Translations under genes and position numbers: made by a program
The notes under the pieces: generated by a model
The model's database searches: none
Told to the model about the DNA's origin: nothing
The model's input: the letters and a program-made list of their open reading frames with translations, nothing else
Source of the DNA: JAHDFB01 sp965658745
GTDB lineage: Bacteria; Bacteroidota; Bacteroidia; Chitinophagales; Saprospiraceae
Assembly: GCA_965658745.1 (NCBI GenBank)
Contig: CBFHTK010000001.1
Location: forward strand, 1 to 64,000
DNA: 64,000 bases
Direction of reading: 5' to 3'
In this document: piece by piece, positions 9,333-17,955 of the stretch
Numbering within the stretch: the stretch's first letter is position 1
Layout of the letters: each line of letters opens with the position of its first letter

Positions 9333-10520
9333 ATGAATACTGCTATTAACAAAGAACTAGAGACAGAATTAAAAGAAATTGATGAAGCTGGTTTATTTAA
9401 AAAAGAACGAATTATAACTAGTCAGCAAGCTGCACAAATTAATACTAAGGAGGCAGGTGACGTCTTGAATTTCTGTGCCAACAATTATCTTGGATTATCG
9501 TCCCACCCAGATGTAATCAAAGCGGCGAAAGATGCAATTGATTCCCATGGATTTGGTATGTCTTCGGTGAGGTTTATTTGTGGAACACAAGATTTACATA
9601 AAGAGCTAGAGAAAAAGATAGCAGAATTTGTTGGATTAGAAGATGCCATACTTTATGCAGCTGCTTTCGATGCCAATGGTGGTTTATTCGAACCCTTGTT
9701 AGGAAAAGAAGATGCAATTATCTCAGATGCATTAAACCACGCAAGCATTATTGACGGAATTAGACTTTGCAAGGCTGCTAGATATAGATATAAGACTAAT
9801 GATATGTCTGATCTTGAAGAAAAATTAATAGAGGCACAAGATTCAAGAAGGATTATGATCGCGACGGATGGTGTTTTTTCAATGGATGGAACAATAGCGC
9901 AAATTGATAAGATATGTGATTTAGCAGAAAAATATGGTGCTATGGTAATGGTAGATGATTGCCATTCTTCGGGCTTTATTGGTAAGACAGGAAGAGGAAC
10001 ACATGAGCATTGCAATGCCATGGGTAGAGTTGATATTATTACCGGTACTTTTGGAAAAGCACTAGGTGGTGCTAGCGGCGGATTTACTGCTGCAAGCAAG
10101 GAGATTGTGTCGATGTTACGCCAAAAATCCAGACCTTATCTATTCTCAAACACTTTGGCACCAGCAATTGTGGGAGCTTCTATTAAAGTTTTAGATGTAT
10201 TATCAAAAAGTACTGACCTGAGAGACAAACTTGAATGGAATGCTACATATTTTAGAGAGAAAATGACTGAAGCTGGGTTTGATATTATTCCCGGTGTACA
10301 TCCTATTGTTCCAGTAATGCTTTACGATGCCAAAGTTTCTCAGGAAATGGCCGCTAAACTTTTGGACGAAGGTATCTACGTAATAGGATTCTTTTATCCA
10401 GTTGTACCGAAAGATTTAGCACGTATCAGAGTGCAGCTTTCCGCAGGACATGAAAAGGAACATCTAGATAAAGCAATTGCTGCTTTTACAAAGGTTGGAA
10501 AAGAAATGGGAGTTATCTAG
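9333..10520 (+). CDS. kbl: Glycine C-acetyltransferase (2-amino-3-ketobutyrate CoA ligase)
   Basis: 395 residues, the usual length of the alpha-oxoamine synthase family. The PLP lysine is Lys242 in TFGKALGGASGG; DDCHSSGFIG supplies the cofactor Asp and His. The enzyme splits 2-amino-3-ketobutyrate with CoA into glycine and acetyl-CoA, the second step after the threonine dehydrogenase encoded directly upstream. The two genes form a complete threonine-to-glycine catabolic operon. BioF and serine palmitoyltransferase are relatives, but context makes Kbl clearly the best choice. Confidence 0.94.
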   Translation: MNTAINKELETELKEIDEAGLFKKERIITSQQAAQINTKEAGDVLNFCANNYLGLSSHPDVIKAAKDAIDSHGFGMSSVRFICGTQDLHKELEKKIAEFVGLEDAILYAAAFDANGGLFEPLLGKEDAIISDALNHASIIDGIRLCKAARYRYKTNDMSDLEEKLIEAQDSRRIMIATDGVFSMDGTIAQIDKICDLAEKYGAMVMVDDCHSSGFIGKTGRGTHEHCNAMGRVDIITGTFGKALGGASGGFTAASKEIVSMLRQKSRPYLFSNTLAPAIVGASIKVLDVLSKSTDLRDKLEWNATYFREKMTEAGFDIIPGVHPIVPVMLYDAKVSQEMAAKLLDEGIYVIGFFYPVVPKDLARIRVQLSAGHEKEHLDKAIAAFTKVGKEMGVI

Positions 10521-10629
10521 TAAGTGGAATTCAGAATTAACCAGCTTATTCTAATAAGGCACCACACCAATTATTGACAATAATGTCAGGATTAATACAT
10601 GACTTCCATACCATTGGTCACAGTATGTT

Positions 10630-11916
10630 CTAAAAGATCAGTAAGCTTTTTGTTTCAGTGGTACTTTTAGTTTGATCGAATAATTGAATAAAGTATAGCC
10701 CAGGTATGCTGAAATGTGGTAGGTCTGTCTTTTCTCTTACTGCTTGCATTGATTCTATAAGTTCACCTTTTGAATTGTAAATTCTGATATTCTGAGGAGA
10801 ATCAATTTTTGCATTTCTGATCTCTAGCTGGATCTCTGCAGTTACTGGAGCAGGATTAGGATACATCATCCACTCTGGAGAGCTTGGACTATCAATTGTT
10901 TCTATTTCATTTGCGAGACTGTAAAAACTATTTGATGAATTTTTTTCGTCAAAAACTCCGTCAAGCCTACTCGTGAAGAAACTTTCTCGAAACACCTCTA
11001 CAGTTAATGCTTCTGTATCGAAGAACAGAGTGTTTTTTTCAAGCCGATACTTTTGAGCATTATTATCAATAAATCGATAAGATTTTGATGAATCGAACTC
11101 TATGATAGGGAAGTCACTCAAGTATTGAACAATAGAATCTTGAATTCTAAAATCCGAACAACTATGCGACTCATAAGAAGTGCGGATGAAATAATCGTCA
11201 GATATTTTCTCTTCGTTCTTTACACAATAAGTCAAATAGTTATTCCGGTAACTTTTTAAGATTGACGTCTTGGTATTTGGTGCATCATAACTATAGAATG
11301 TGGAGTCGACAGTAGGGACTGAATATGGAGTTGAAGTAGCATTAGATTCCCACTTAAGCAAATCGTTCTCATAATGTGCCGAGTAGACTTCTTCCCTAAG
11401 TATCTCTTGATTATTGTCATAGCTTATACTATTTGCAGAAATTAAATTACTATCAATGTATGTTGAATTGACTTCAAAAAGTAAATCTTCGTTCATGTCA
11501 CCTTGAGATTGCCAATAAACGCGTCTTACAGCGACACCATTCTCAATAAAACTTGTATCTGAAGAAGCAAATATCACTTCATCGTTATCGTAACTTTCGC
11601 TATTTGTACCATTTATTCCAAAGCCATCTACTACTTGTGAAAACTCCTTTCTTTCACCTGTTTTCTCATCAGTAACCGTATTGTAAAATGAAATGGTTAC
11701 GGAAGGTCCATCGTAGCTAAAAGTCTTGTAGAAGTACTTGTTTGTTTCCTTAATTAATCGATTTGCTTCATCATACTCAAAATACACTGAATCCTCTATT
11801 CCATATGAAGGTTGAACTGATCTTGAAAATAGACTATCTAACAGATAATTATCCTGGCCCACAAGATTTAAAGATGTAAAGAACATACAAAATGTGATTG
11901 ATACAATTGTCTTCAT
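10630..11916 (-). CDS. Secreted T9SS-sorted protein of unknown function
   Basis: 428 residues with a signal peptide (residues 1-20, ending near LVGQ) and a C-terminal sorting domain beginning WMMYPNPAP and ending ETKSLLIF with PGLYFIQLF before it. The middle is a series of short Tyr/Ser/Asp-rich strands such as YSYDAPN, FEYDEANR and YDNNQEI, similar in texture to YD-like beta repeats but too irregular to assign to a family. It is convergent with kbl and apparently transcribed alone. Confidence 0.8.
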   Translation of the reverse strand: MKTIVSITFCMFFTSLNLVGQDNYLLDSLFSRSVQPSYGIEDSVYFEYDEANRLIKETNKYFYKTFSYDGPSVTISFYNTVTDEKTGERKEFSQVVDGFGINGTNSESYDNDEVIFASSDTSFIENGVAVRRVYWQSQGDMNEDLLFEVNSTYIDSNLISANSISYDNNQEILREEVYSAHYENDLLKWESNATSTPYSVPTVDSTFYSYDAPNTKTSILKSYRNNYLTYCVKNEEKISDDYFIRTSYESHSCSDFRIQDSIVQYLSDFPIIEFDSSKSYRFIDNNAQKYRLEKNTLFFDTEALTVEVFRESFFTSRLDGVFDEKNSSNSFYSLANEIETIDSPSSPEWMMYPNPAPVTAEIQLEIRNAKIDSPQNIRIYNSKGELIESMQAVREKTDLPHFSIPGLYFIQLFDQTKSTTETKSLLIF

Positions 11917-12052
11917 TTCTAAATTTTATGTTGCTTAAAGTCCTCTCTATTGCAGTATCTTCTGCATATCTACAAGTTTAATCAATTAGTATATTCCCAG
12001 TTCAATTGTTAGACAATAAATTGACGAATGATCTTGTAATCGCAGTAGGAGA

Positions 12053-12421
12053 CTACCTGTTAACCATATGAGCTGCTAACCTTGGAAACTTTTGGAAAAT
12101 TTCGACCTTTAGCGAGTCAGATATCTCTAAAGACTGAACTGCCGACTTCATACATTCTAACCATTCCAATACTGCATCGGAAGTTATCTCATGCGGCATA
12201 TGACGCATTCGCATTCTTGGGTGCCCGAACTCATTTGAATAGAGTGGTGGACCTCCAAAAAACTGTGTTAAAAACATTTTTTGCTTTCTCTTTACTTCAT
12301 CTATGTCAGTAGTAAATAGTGGAGAAATTATAGGATTTTCCAAAACATTATCATAGAATGTGTTGATCATTTCAGACAGATTGTTATCTCCTAAACGCTC
12401 ATAAATAGTTTCGTCTATCAT
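12053..12421 (-). CDS. Group II truncated hemoglobin
   Basis: 122 residues, full length for a 2-over-2 hemoglobin. Key sites are Tyr23 (B10) in TFYDNV, the proximal His74 in PRMRMRHMP and Trp87 (G8) in LEWLECM, the last typical of group II (trHbO). Proteins of this type bind oxygen or NO and are linked to redox or NO stress. Its start overlaps the stop of the HsdR-N-like gene by four bases, so it is the last gene of a coupled minus-strand set. Confidence 0.9.
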   Translation of the reverse strand: MIDETIYERLGDNNLSEMINTFYDNVLENPIISPLFTTDIDEVKRKQKMFLTQFFGGPPLYSNEFGHPRMRMRHMPHEITSDAVLEWLECMKSAVQSLEISDSLKVEIFQKFPRLAAHMVNR

Positions 12422-12864
12422 TTTTTCTTGTTCTTTGGTAATCTGCTGATGATTTCATACGATGTTTTATCGTTGTTAATCTCGCAATTAACGGTTTTTC
12501 TGCCGTTGGTCAACACAAGATATCGCGTTTTGAGTGGTAAATTATATTGTCCAACTTGTTGCATGGTTGATTGATTAATATCTACAAACATCGATTTACA
12601 TTCAACAAGTATCAATGGAGAAATTGAACCATCATAGACCAGAATATCAAACCTTCTCATGACGCCATTTATTTTCAACCCACGTTCAACTGAAATTTTG
12701 TGCTGTGAATAGCCAAGGGAATTCGTCAAGAAATGGAGATAAAGTTGCCTTACAATTTCTTCAGGCTGTAAAACCAACCATTTCTTACGAATTATACAAA
12801 AGATAAAACTCTTCCCGTCTACCGTTTTAGTTTCGAGCTTTTCTTGAAAGTCTAGCAACTCCAT
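12418..12864 (-). CDS. HsdR N-terminal-like PD-(D/E)xK nuclease domain protein
   Basis: 148 residues made of a single domain like the N-terminus of type I restriction HsdR subunits (HSDR_N_2). The nuclease core is readable: Asp73 in RRFDILVY, Glu88 and Lys90 in LILVECKS, and the following QQVGQYN helix (about 102-108). No helicase, HsdM or HsdS is attached or nearby. A single base separates it from the upstream 701-residue gene and ATGA joins it to the hemoglobin gene. The fold is well supported; whether it cuts DNA here is inference. Confidence 0.83.
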   Translation of the reverse strand: MELLDFQEKLETKTVDGKSFIFCIIRKKWLVLQPEEIVRQLYLHFLTNSLGYSQHKISVERGLKINGVMRRFDILVYDGSISPLILVECKSMFVDINQSTMQQVGQYNLPLKTRYLVLTNGRKTVNCEINNDKTSYEIISRLPKNKKK

Positions 12865-12865
12865 T

Positions 12866-14971
12866 TTAGTGATTTTCGACTTTCAGTAATTCTTGAAACT
12901 CAAGCGAGTAATCTGTGTTGGTTGCCATCAAAATGGGATTAAAATAAACCGTTCGATAACCTGCATTTTGCAAAGCTTTATTCTTCTGGATTTGCCTATA
13001 CAAGCTTAGATGATTACTTGAATCGATGTAATCATAAACGTAGATTGCATTTAAACTGTCATTGAGCAAAAATTCGATTAGACCATTATAGTCGTCACTT
13101 CCTAGTCTAATATATTTCATTGATTCCCCTTGCCAATGCTCGACAATCAATTTTGTTGTTTCGTCATCACAATCTACAATAATGTTACTTGAGCTAGTGA
13201 TATAACAATTTATTGTTGATTTTACTTCTAATATTGATTTTGAAAGCAATCTGGCAGTATTTAGTTTATTTCCAAGGTCTTCGTCAGAAATTGAATTCTT
13301 TACTTGTGAATGATGAATAAGTCCCTTCTCGCTTTTCAGCTTAGCTAAGTTGAGTCGATAAAAAGGATATTCAATTCTTGTATTTGAAATACTATTGGAT
13401 AAAAAATAAATAGTATTTGCAGCAGGAGATTTAGGCACTTCTGATTTGAAATCTATCAATTGTCTACTGTAGTCTTCTATGTCTTTTACCACCATAGTTT
13501 CCAATTCATGATTACCAATATCAGCCCTGGCTGTATCTAAATCTTCAAAGATTCTACTCTTCAGCAGATGTTTGATGATTCCAATATAATCTGCATCAAT
13601 AAGCTCTAAGTTCTTCTCATAGTTATCAAAACTAATAGATGGAGTATGAGTATCAAATCTTGTAATTTGCTGTATACAGTGTTTATAGTACCATGTTTTG
13701 ATTACTTCTTGCCAGTTTCGACTATTACTAGGAGCTAAAGCACTTATTACTTGCTGTTGAGGCTTTGGGATTGAATTAACAAATGTCTTCCATTTGTAGA
13801 ACTCTTCCATCTCTTCAAGCTGATCAAACGATACTTGAAGAAAAGTAATTATATCAAGCAATGAATTATACATTTTCAACGAGCTAAATGCGTTGCTTTC
13901 TATTTTTCTTTTAAAGATTTGACTATCGTCGATCGATTCAAGCAAAGCATGAAAATCTTTTTCAATTTGTATCAACTCTTCATCTGGATGATTCTTAGAA
14001 TTGACTGATTTAAGATAAACGCTATTTGCAATTGATTGATTTCTACGAATGTGTTCTAAATGATTTATCGACTTTTCTATCAACCTAGAAAGGTTAGTAT
14101 TGCTTTTCGATTCAGCATAGGCTGTTGGTAAACATTCCTTATACACAGATCCTTTTACAGACTGACTTAGCTCTGATAATTTCTTCAACTTTTCTTGCTG
14201 TGTGATCGGAGCACTTTTAATATTCTTAAGTTCAAATATTAGTCTACTTGTTTCATTTGAACTTTGAAGAGAAAGTTGATTTAGTAGTCTGTTGAAGAAC
14301 TCAACATATCTTTCTGCAACCAATTGAGCTTTAACGATGTAATTACTTAGGTACTTTAACAGAACTGACAAACTGAGCTGATCGTCATTCTGTACAAATA
14401 CACTCTCACAAAAAGGATTCGTGCTTTCTATGAGGCGAAACTTCGATAGATATAGTTTCTCGGCTTCACCTACAGTTTCCAGAATCTCACTCAGATGTTG
14501 AACCTTATTTCTTGTCTCGTTTGATCTCAATTGAAAGTCAATGAGGGAGGTCTGATTTTCAGCAATTAAAGCTTGATACTGATGTAATATTCCTGGCCAT
14601 GTTTCTCCATTGATGCAAGCGCTTTTTGTTAACTCAAAATTGTACAGTAGTTCTTTTACTAGTATTCTTTGTGAGTTGAGTAGCTCATTCCAATTTAGAT
14701 CTTCATTTGTGCTGCTAGAATCGGTACCGTAACCATCAGATTTTGAATGTGCTGATGCTATCCTTAATGCAGCAGCTATATCTTCTTGCACCAACCCTCT
14801 TAATTCATCACCAATAATTGCAACATTTTGTCCTTGAGACAAAACCTCTGCAATTCCTGCCAGGAGTATTAACCTTGAATTCTCTTCGTTAAATTCAGTT
14901 CCCTCTCTAGACTCGTGATCTAAATAGGTTGATAACGGGAATAGCTTACCAAATAGAATTCTTTTATTCAA
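12866..14971 (-). CDS. Large helical protein of unknown function, coupled to the HsdR-N-like nuclease
   Basis: 701 residues, no signal peptide or membrane segment; the start is a TTG because no ATG precedes the conserved-looking N-terminus. Residues about 110-350 are strongly helical and charged, likely coiled coil. Three stretches recall SF1 helicase-nucleases in layout only: residues 30-70 (LILLAGIAEVL, then QNVAIIGDEL) resemble the helix and strand after Walker A, but the place of GxxGxGKS holds a non-matching SREGTEFNEE; residues about 388-430 (SIPKPQQQV, NWQEVIKTWYY) resemble the central linker; residues 655-685 (RQIQKNKALQNAGYR) resemble a Vsr-like end. These similarities are by eye and unproven. 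Confidence 0.6.
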   Translation of the reverse strand: MNKRILFGKLFPLSTYLDHESREGTEFNEENSRLILLAGIAEVLSQGQNVAIIGDELRGLVQEDIAAALRIASAHSKSDGYGTDSSSTNEDLNWNELLNSQRILVKELLYNFELTKSACINGETWPGILHQYQALIAENQTSLIDFQLRSNETRNKVQHLSEILETVGEAEKLYLSKFRLIESTNPFCESVFVQNDDQLSLSVLLKYLSNYIVKAQLVAERYVEFFNRLLNQLSLQSSNETSRLIFELKNIKSAPITQQEKLKKLSELSQSVKGSVYKECLPTAYAESKSNTNLSRLIEKSINHLEHIRRNQSIANSVYLKSVNSKNHPDEELIQIEKDFHALLESIDDSQIFKRKIESNAFSSLKMYNSLLDIITFLQVSFDQLEEMEEFYKWKTFVNSIPKPQQQVISALAPSNSRNWQEVIKTWYYKHCIQQITRFDTHTPSISFDNYEKNLELIDADYIGIIKHLLKSRIFEDLDTARADIGNHELETMVVKDIEDYSRQLIDFKSEVPKSPAANTIYFLSNSISNTRIEYPFYRLNLAKLKSEKGLIHHSQVKNSISDEDLGNKLNTARLLSKSILEVKSTINCYITSSSNIIVDCDDETTKLIVEHWQGESMKYIRLGSDDYNGLIEFLLNDSLNAIYVYDYIDSSNHLSLYRQIQKNKALQNAGYRTVYFNPILMATNTDYSLEFQELLKVENH

Positions 14972-15026
14972 AAATGTTTGTTCGTTATATATAAAACATC
15001 AAATAGGTTTATCAAATGCACTCGAA

Positions 15027-15623
15027 TTACTCTATAATTCCGCCGCTGACTTTTTCACCATTTTTGTAGATGTACTCTAAGATCAACTTTCCTTCATCAT
15101 TATAATGCGAAACTTTCCCATCAAGTTGATTTTTTCGATAAGAAGCCTCTTTAATTACCTGAGACTTATTGTTGTATTCTCTTAACATGCCATCTAGTAA
15201 ACCGTTCAGGTATTCCATGCTTTTGACTGGTCTACCATTTTTAAACTCCCCATATTTTCCAGATAGAACATTATTCTCATAGCCAATTTGTCTCGTCAAG
15301 CGCCCGCGCTCATCAAATTCTATATATGGCCCCATCAGGATACCATTTGTATAACTAGCGATACTCTTGATATATCCCGTTTCAGGATAATAGGTTGTCC
15401 AAGTACCTTCCTTTTTGCCGTTTTTGATGTATCCTTCTTCGTAAAGATCATCACCTAACTGATTCCTACTTACGTGAGTCCAATCACTTTGAGGGACATT
15501 TCTAACTTCGTATCCACTGAGATCAATCTCATTTCCTGATGTTTGCGCATTTGGATTTGCTGCATTACCTCCACAAGAAATTATAAATAGAGTGTAAATT
15601 ACAAAAAACAAATTTAATTTCAT
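15027..15623 (-). CDS. MORN-type repeat lipoprotein (YwqK-like)
   Basis: 198 residues with a signal and lipobox (IISC, Cys17) and a Gly/Asn-rich linker. From residue 50 on there are successive repeats of the MORN_2 pattern (YIKNGKKEGTWTTYY, YTNGILMGPYIEF, YENNVLSGKYGEF, YLNGLLDGMLREY, YRKNQLDGKVSHY), each about 22 residues. Proteins with these repeats are often labelled YwqK antitoxin, but a secreted lipoprotein with no partner gene makes that unlikely. A TATATTTG box lies 32 bases upstream of the start. Confidence 0.82.
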   Translation of the reverse strand: MKLNLFFVIYTLFIISCGGNAANPNAQTSGNEIDLSGYEVRNVPQSDWTHVSRNQLGDDLYEEGYIKNGKKEGTWTTYYPETGYIKSIASYTNGILMGPYIEFDERGRLTRQIGYENNVLSGKYGEFKNGRPVKSMEYLNGLLDGMLREYNNKSQVIKEASYRKNQLDGKVSHYNDEGKLILEYIYKNGEKVSGGIIE

Positions 15624-15654
15624 TTCTGGCGATTTAAGTATTAAAAATAAAGCA

Positions 15655-15662
15655 CAAATATA
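15655..15662 (-). promoter_or_regulatory. Candidate -7 box TATATTTG for the MORN lipoprotein
   Basis: On the minus strand the sequence TATATTTG exactly fits the Bacteroidota TAnnTTTG consensus and lies 32 bases upstream of the start codon. No clear -33 TTTG partner at the usual spacing was found, so support is moderate. Confidence 0.45.
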
Positions 15663-15811
15663 TATAGTTTATGTAATATATCAATTAGATAAGGTCCTCA
15701 TACGACTGCAAAATATACTTCTTTAAAAGAGTTATGGATTAAATTAATCTATTTGGATTTCTAACTTTTCAATCTTTAACTATATTAGCGAACTCAAAAT
15801 TTAGAATCTCC

Positions 15812-16063
15812 ATGGTCGCCTCTCTTTCCTCTGCTCTTTTACTTATGATTGTTGGTATGATAACGGTATTCTCGATTTTGGGGATTGTAGTTCTAGGAGG
15901 ACAGATTCTAATCAGGCTAACTAATAGATATATTCCTGAAATTGAGAGCTCTGCAGACACAAAAAGCCCTTCAATTACAGACAAAGAAGTCGCTATAATT
16001 TCTGCTATAGTAGCGGAGGTGACAAATGGGCATGCAACGCATGTCAAAATCGATAAAATATGA
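15812..16063 (+). CDS. oadG: Sodium-pumping decarboxylase gamma subunit (OadG-like)
   Basis: 83 residues: one N-terminal transmembrane helix (about 5-32, SALLLMIVGMITVFSILGIVV) followed by a short charged cytosolic tail ending IVAEVTNGHATH, the usual OadG layout. It anchors the alpha subunit to the membrane beta subunit. The stop overlaps the alpha start by four bases (ATGA). Sequence identity in this family is low, so the call rests on topology, size and the operon. Confidence 0.88.
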   Translation: MVASLSSALLLMIVGMITVFSILGIVVLGGQILIRLTNRYIPEIESSADTKSPSITDKEVAIISAIVAEVTNGHATHVKIDKI

Positions 16064-17955
16064 AAAGGAATGAAATAAAGTTATGTCTTGTCTACAGAGA
16101 CATGTGGCAATCTGCAGGAAAATATGTTCCTAGGGTTGATCAACTTGTTGAAGTAGCTCCTATGATTGTAGATATGGGCTGTTTTCACAGAGTTGAGACA
16201 AATGGAGGTGGTTTCGAACAAGTAAATCTTCTTTTTGGAGAGAATCCCAACATATCCGTCAGAAAATGGACGCAGGCTTTCAATGATGCAGGAATTCAAA
16301 CTCAAATGCTAGAGCGAGGATTGAATGGAATACGTATGAGTCCTGTTCCTGCAGATGTGCGAAAATTAATGTTCGATGTTAAAAAGAGGCAAGGGACTGA
16401 TATTTCGAGATCATTTGATGGCTTAAATAACCCTCAAAACCTTGCACTCTCATTTCAATACGCTAAAGAAGGTGGCATGATTGCCCAGGGTGCTCTATCC
16501 ATAACCCATTCACCTTTGCACACAGCTGATTACTATATCAATTTAGCTGATCAGTATATTAATTTAGGAGCCGAAGAAATATGCATCAAGGATATGGCTG
16601 GTATCGGTCGACCTGTTACAATAGGCAAAATTGTTGCTGGAATACGAAAAAGACACACAAATATTCTTATCCAGTATCATGGCCACTCGACGCCTGGGTT
16701 TTCCGTAACTAGTGCTTTAGAGGCGGCCCGTAACGGTGCAGACATTATTGATGTAGGGATGGAACCTCTTTCTTGGGGGACTGGACACGCAGATTTACTG
16801 ACTGTTCACGCAATGCTAGAAGACGCTGGTTTTAAGGTTGCACCAATTAACATGGATGCTTACATGGAAGTGAGATCACTCACACAAAAATATGTAAATG
16901 ATTTTCTAGGCTATTTCATCAATCCAGCCAATAGAAAAATGAACTCAATGCTTATAGGGCCTGGACTTCCAGGAGGTATGATGGGATCATTAATGTCTGA
17001 TTTAGAGAGCAACCTAGCTTCCTTGAATCGCTGGTTAAGCAAGAAAAACAAAGATGAAGTAAGTCAAGATGACCTACTATTGGCTTTATTCAACGAAGTA
17101 GAATATGCATGGCCTCGGTTAGGATATCCTCCTTTAGTAACTCCATTCAGTCAGTATGTTAAGAACGTTTCGCTGATGAATGCAATCAATCAGTTTAAAG
17201 GAAAACCGAGATGGTCGATGATTGATGAAAACACATGGGGAATGATCCTGGGTCAATCAGGACAGCTGCTTGGAAAAATTGCCCCCGAACTAATTGAACT
17301 AGCAAAAGAACAAGACCGTAGTTTTTTCGAAGGAACTCCGCAAGATCTCTATCCTGACGAGCTTGATGAATATAGAGCTAAAATGAAAGCTAAATCATGG
17401 GAAACTGGACAAGACGACGAGGAATTAATGGAATATGCAATGCACCCTCAACAATATGAGGATTTTAAATCTGGAAAGGCGAAAGAATCATTCCTTGCAG
17501 CTCTTGAACAGAAGAAAGGCGGTAAACAGCAGACTGATCAAAATTCGCAGGAAGCAGTTTCTCAGATAAATGCCTCTACCAGTAAGCTATCTCGTGAAAT
17601 GGACGTGAGCTTTGAAGGAAACTCCTACAGGGTACAGATTTCTTATCCAGGCAGTAATTCAGATAATTCAGATTCTAACAAAGAGGTTCAGCATTCTAAG
17701 CCAAGTTCAAATGGCGTTAGCAAAGGGGAACCTATTCTTGCGCCACTTGAAGGCAAATTCTACGCGACAAAAGATCAAGGAGAAAAGGCGATCCAAGTTG
17801 GAGATACAATTCAGGAAGGTCAAACCATTGGTTATATTGAGGCTATGAAAGTTGTCAATGCCGTAAAAGCAGATCGTAATGGAAAAGTTACCGATATTCT
17901 TGCAGTACATGGTGAAGAAATACTTGATGATGACGTTATTTTAATAGTCAGCTAA
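16060..17955 (+). CDS. oadA: Oxaloacetate decarboxylase alpha subunit with biotin carrier domain
   Basis: 631 residues: a carboxyltransferase TIM barrel (about 1-300; YRDMWQSAG, IKDMAGIG and QYHGHSTPG, the last giving metal-binding His residues), a helical PYC/OADA domain, a Ser/Asn-rich linker (about 495-560), and a C-terminal biotinyl domain with Lys597 in EAMKV. It moves CO2 from a carboxylic acid to biotin. The first barrel motif reads YRDMWQSAG rather than the common DAHQS form, so a substrate other than oxaloacetate (for example another acyl decarboxylation) is possible. It shares TAATG with oadB. Confidence 0.88.
   Translation: MKRNEIKLCLVYRDMWQSAGKYVPRVDQLVEVAPMIVDMGCFHRVETNGGGFEQVNLLFGENPNISVRKWTQAFNDAGIQTQMLERGLNGIRMSPVPADVRKLMFDVKKRQGTDISRSFDGLNNPQNLALSFQYAKEGGMIAQGALSITHSPLHTADYYINLADQYINLGAEEICIKDMAGIGRPVTIGKIVAGIRKRHTNILIQYHGHSTPGFSVTSALEAARNGADIIDVGMEPLSWGTGHADLLTVHAMLEDAGFKVAPINMDAYMEVRSLTQKYVNDFLGYFINPANRKMNSMLIGPGLPGGMMGSLMSDLESNLASLNRWLSKKNKDEVSQDDLLLALFNEVEYAWPRLGYPPLVTPFSQYVKNVSLMNAINQFKGKPRWSMIDENTWGMILGQSGQLLGKIAPELIELAKEQDRSFFEGTPQDLYPDELDEYRAKMKAKSWETGQDDEELMEYAMHPQQYEDFKSGKAKESFLAALEQKKGGKQQTDQNSQEAVSQINASTSKLSREMDVSFEGNSYRVQISYPGSNSDNSDSNKEVQHSKPSSNGVSKGEPILAPLEGKFYATKDQGEKAIQVGDTIQEGQTIGYIEAMKVVNAVKADRNGKVTDILAVHGEEILDDDVILIVS

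Noticed and set aside
9653..10099. 148-residue minus-strand frame opposite kbl
   Set aside because: It is the shadow of a well conserved gene, with composition determined by the opposite strand.
12418..12864. Type I restriction system
   Set aside because: Only the HsdR N-terminal-like domain is present; there is no helicase, HsdM or HsdS in the window.
15027..15623. YwqK-type antitoxin
   Set aside because: It is a signal-bearing lipoprotein with no adjacent toxin gene; the label comes only from MORN repeats.
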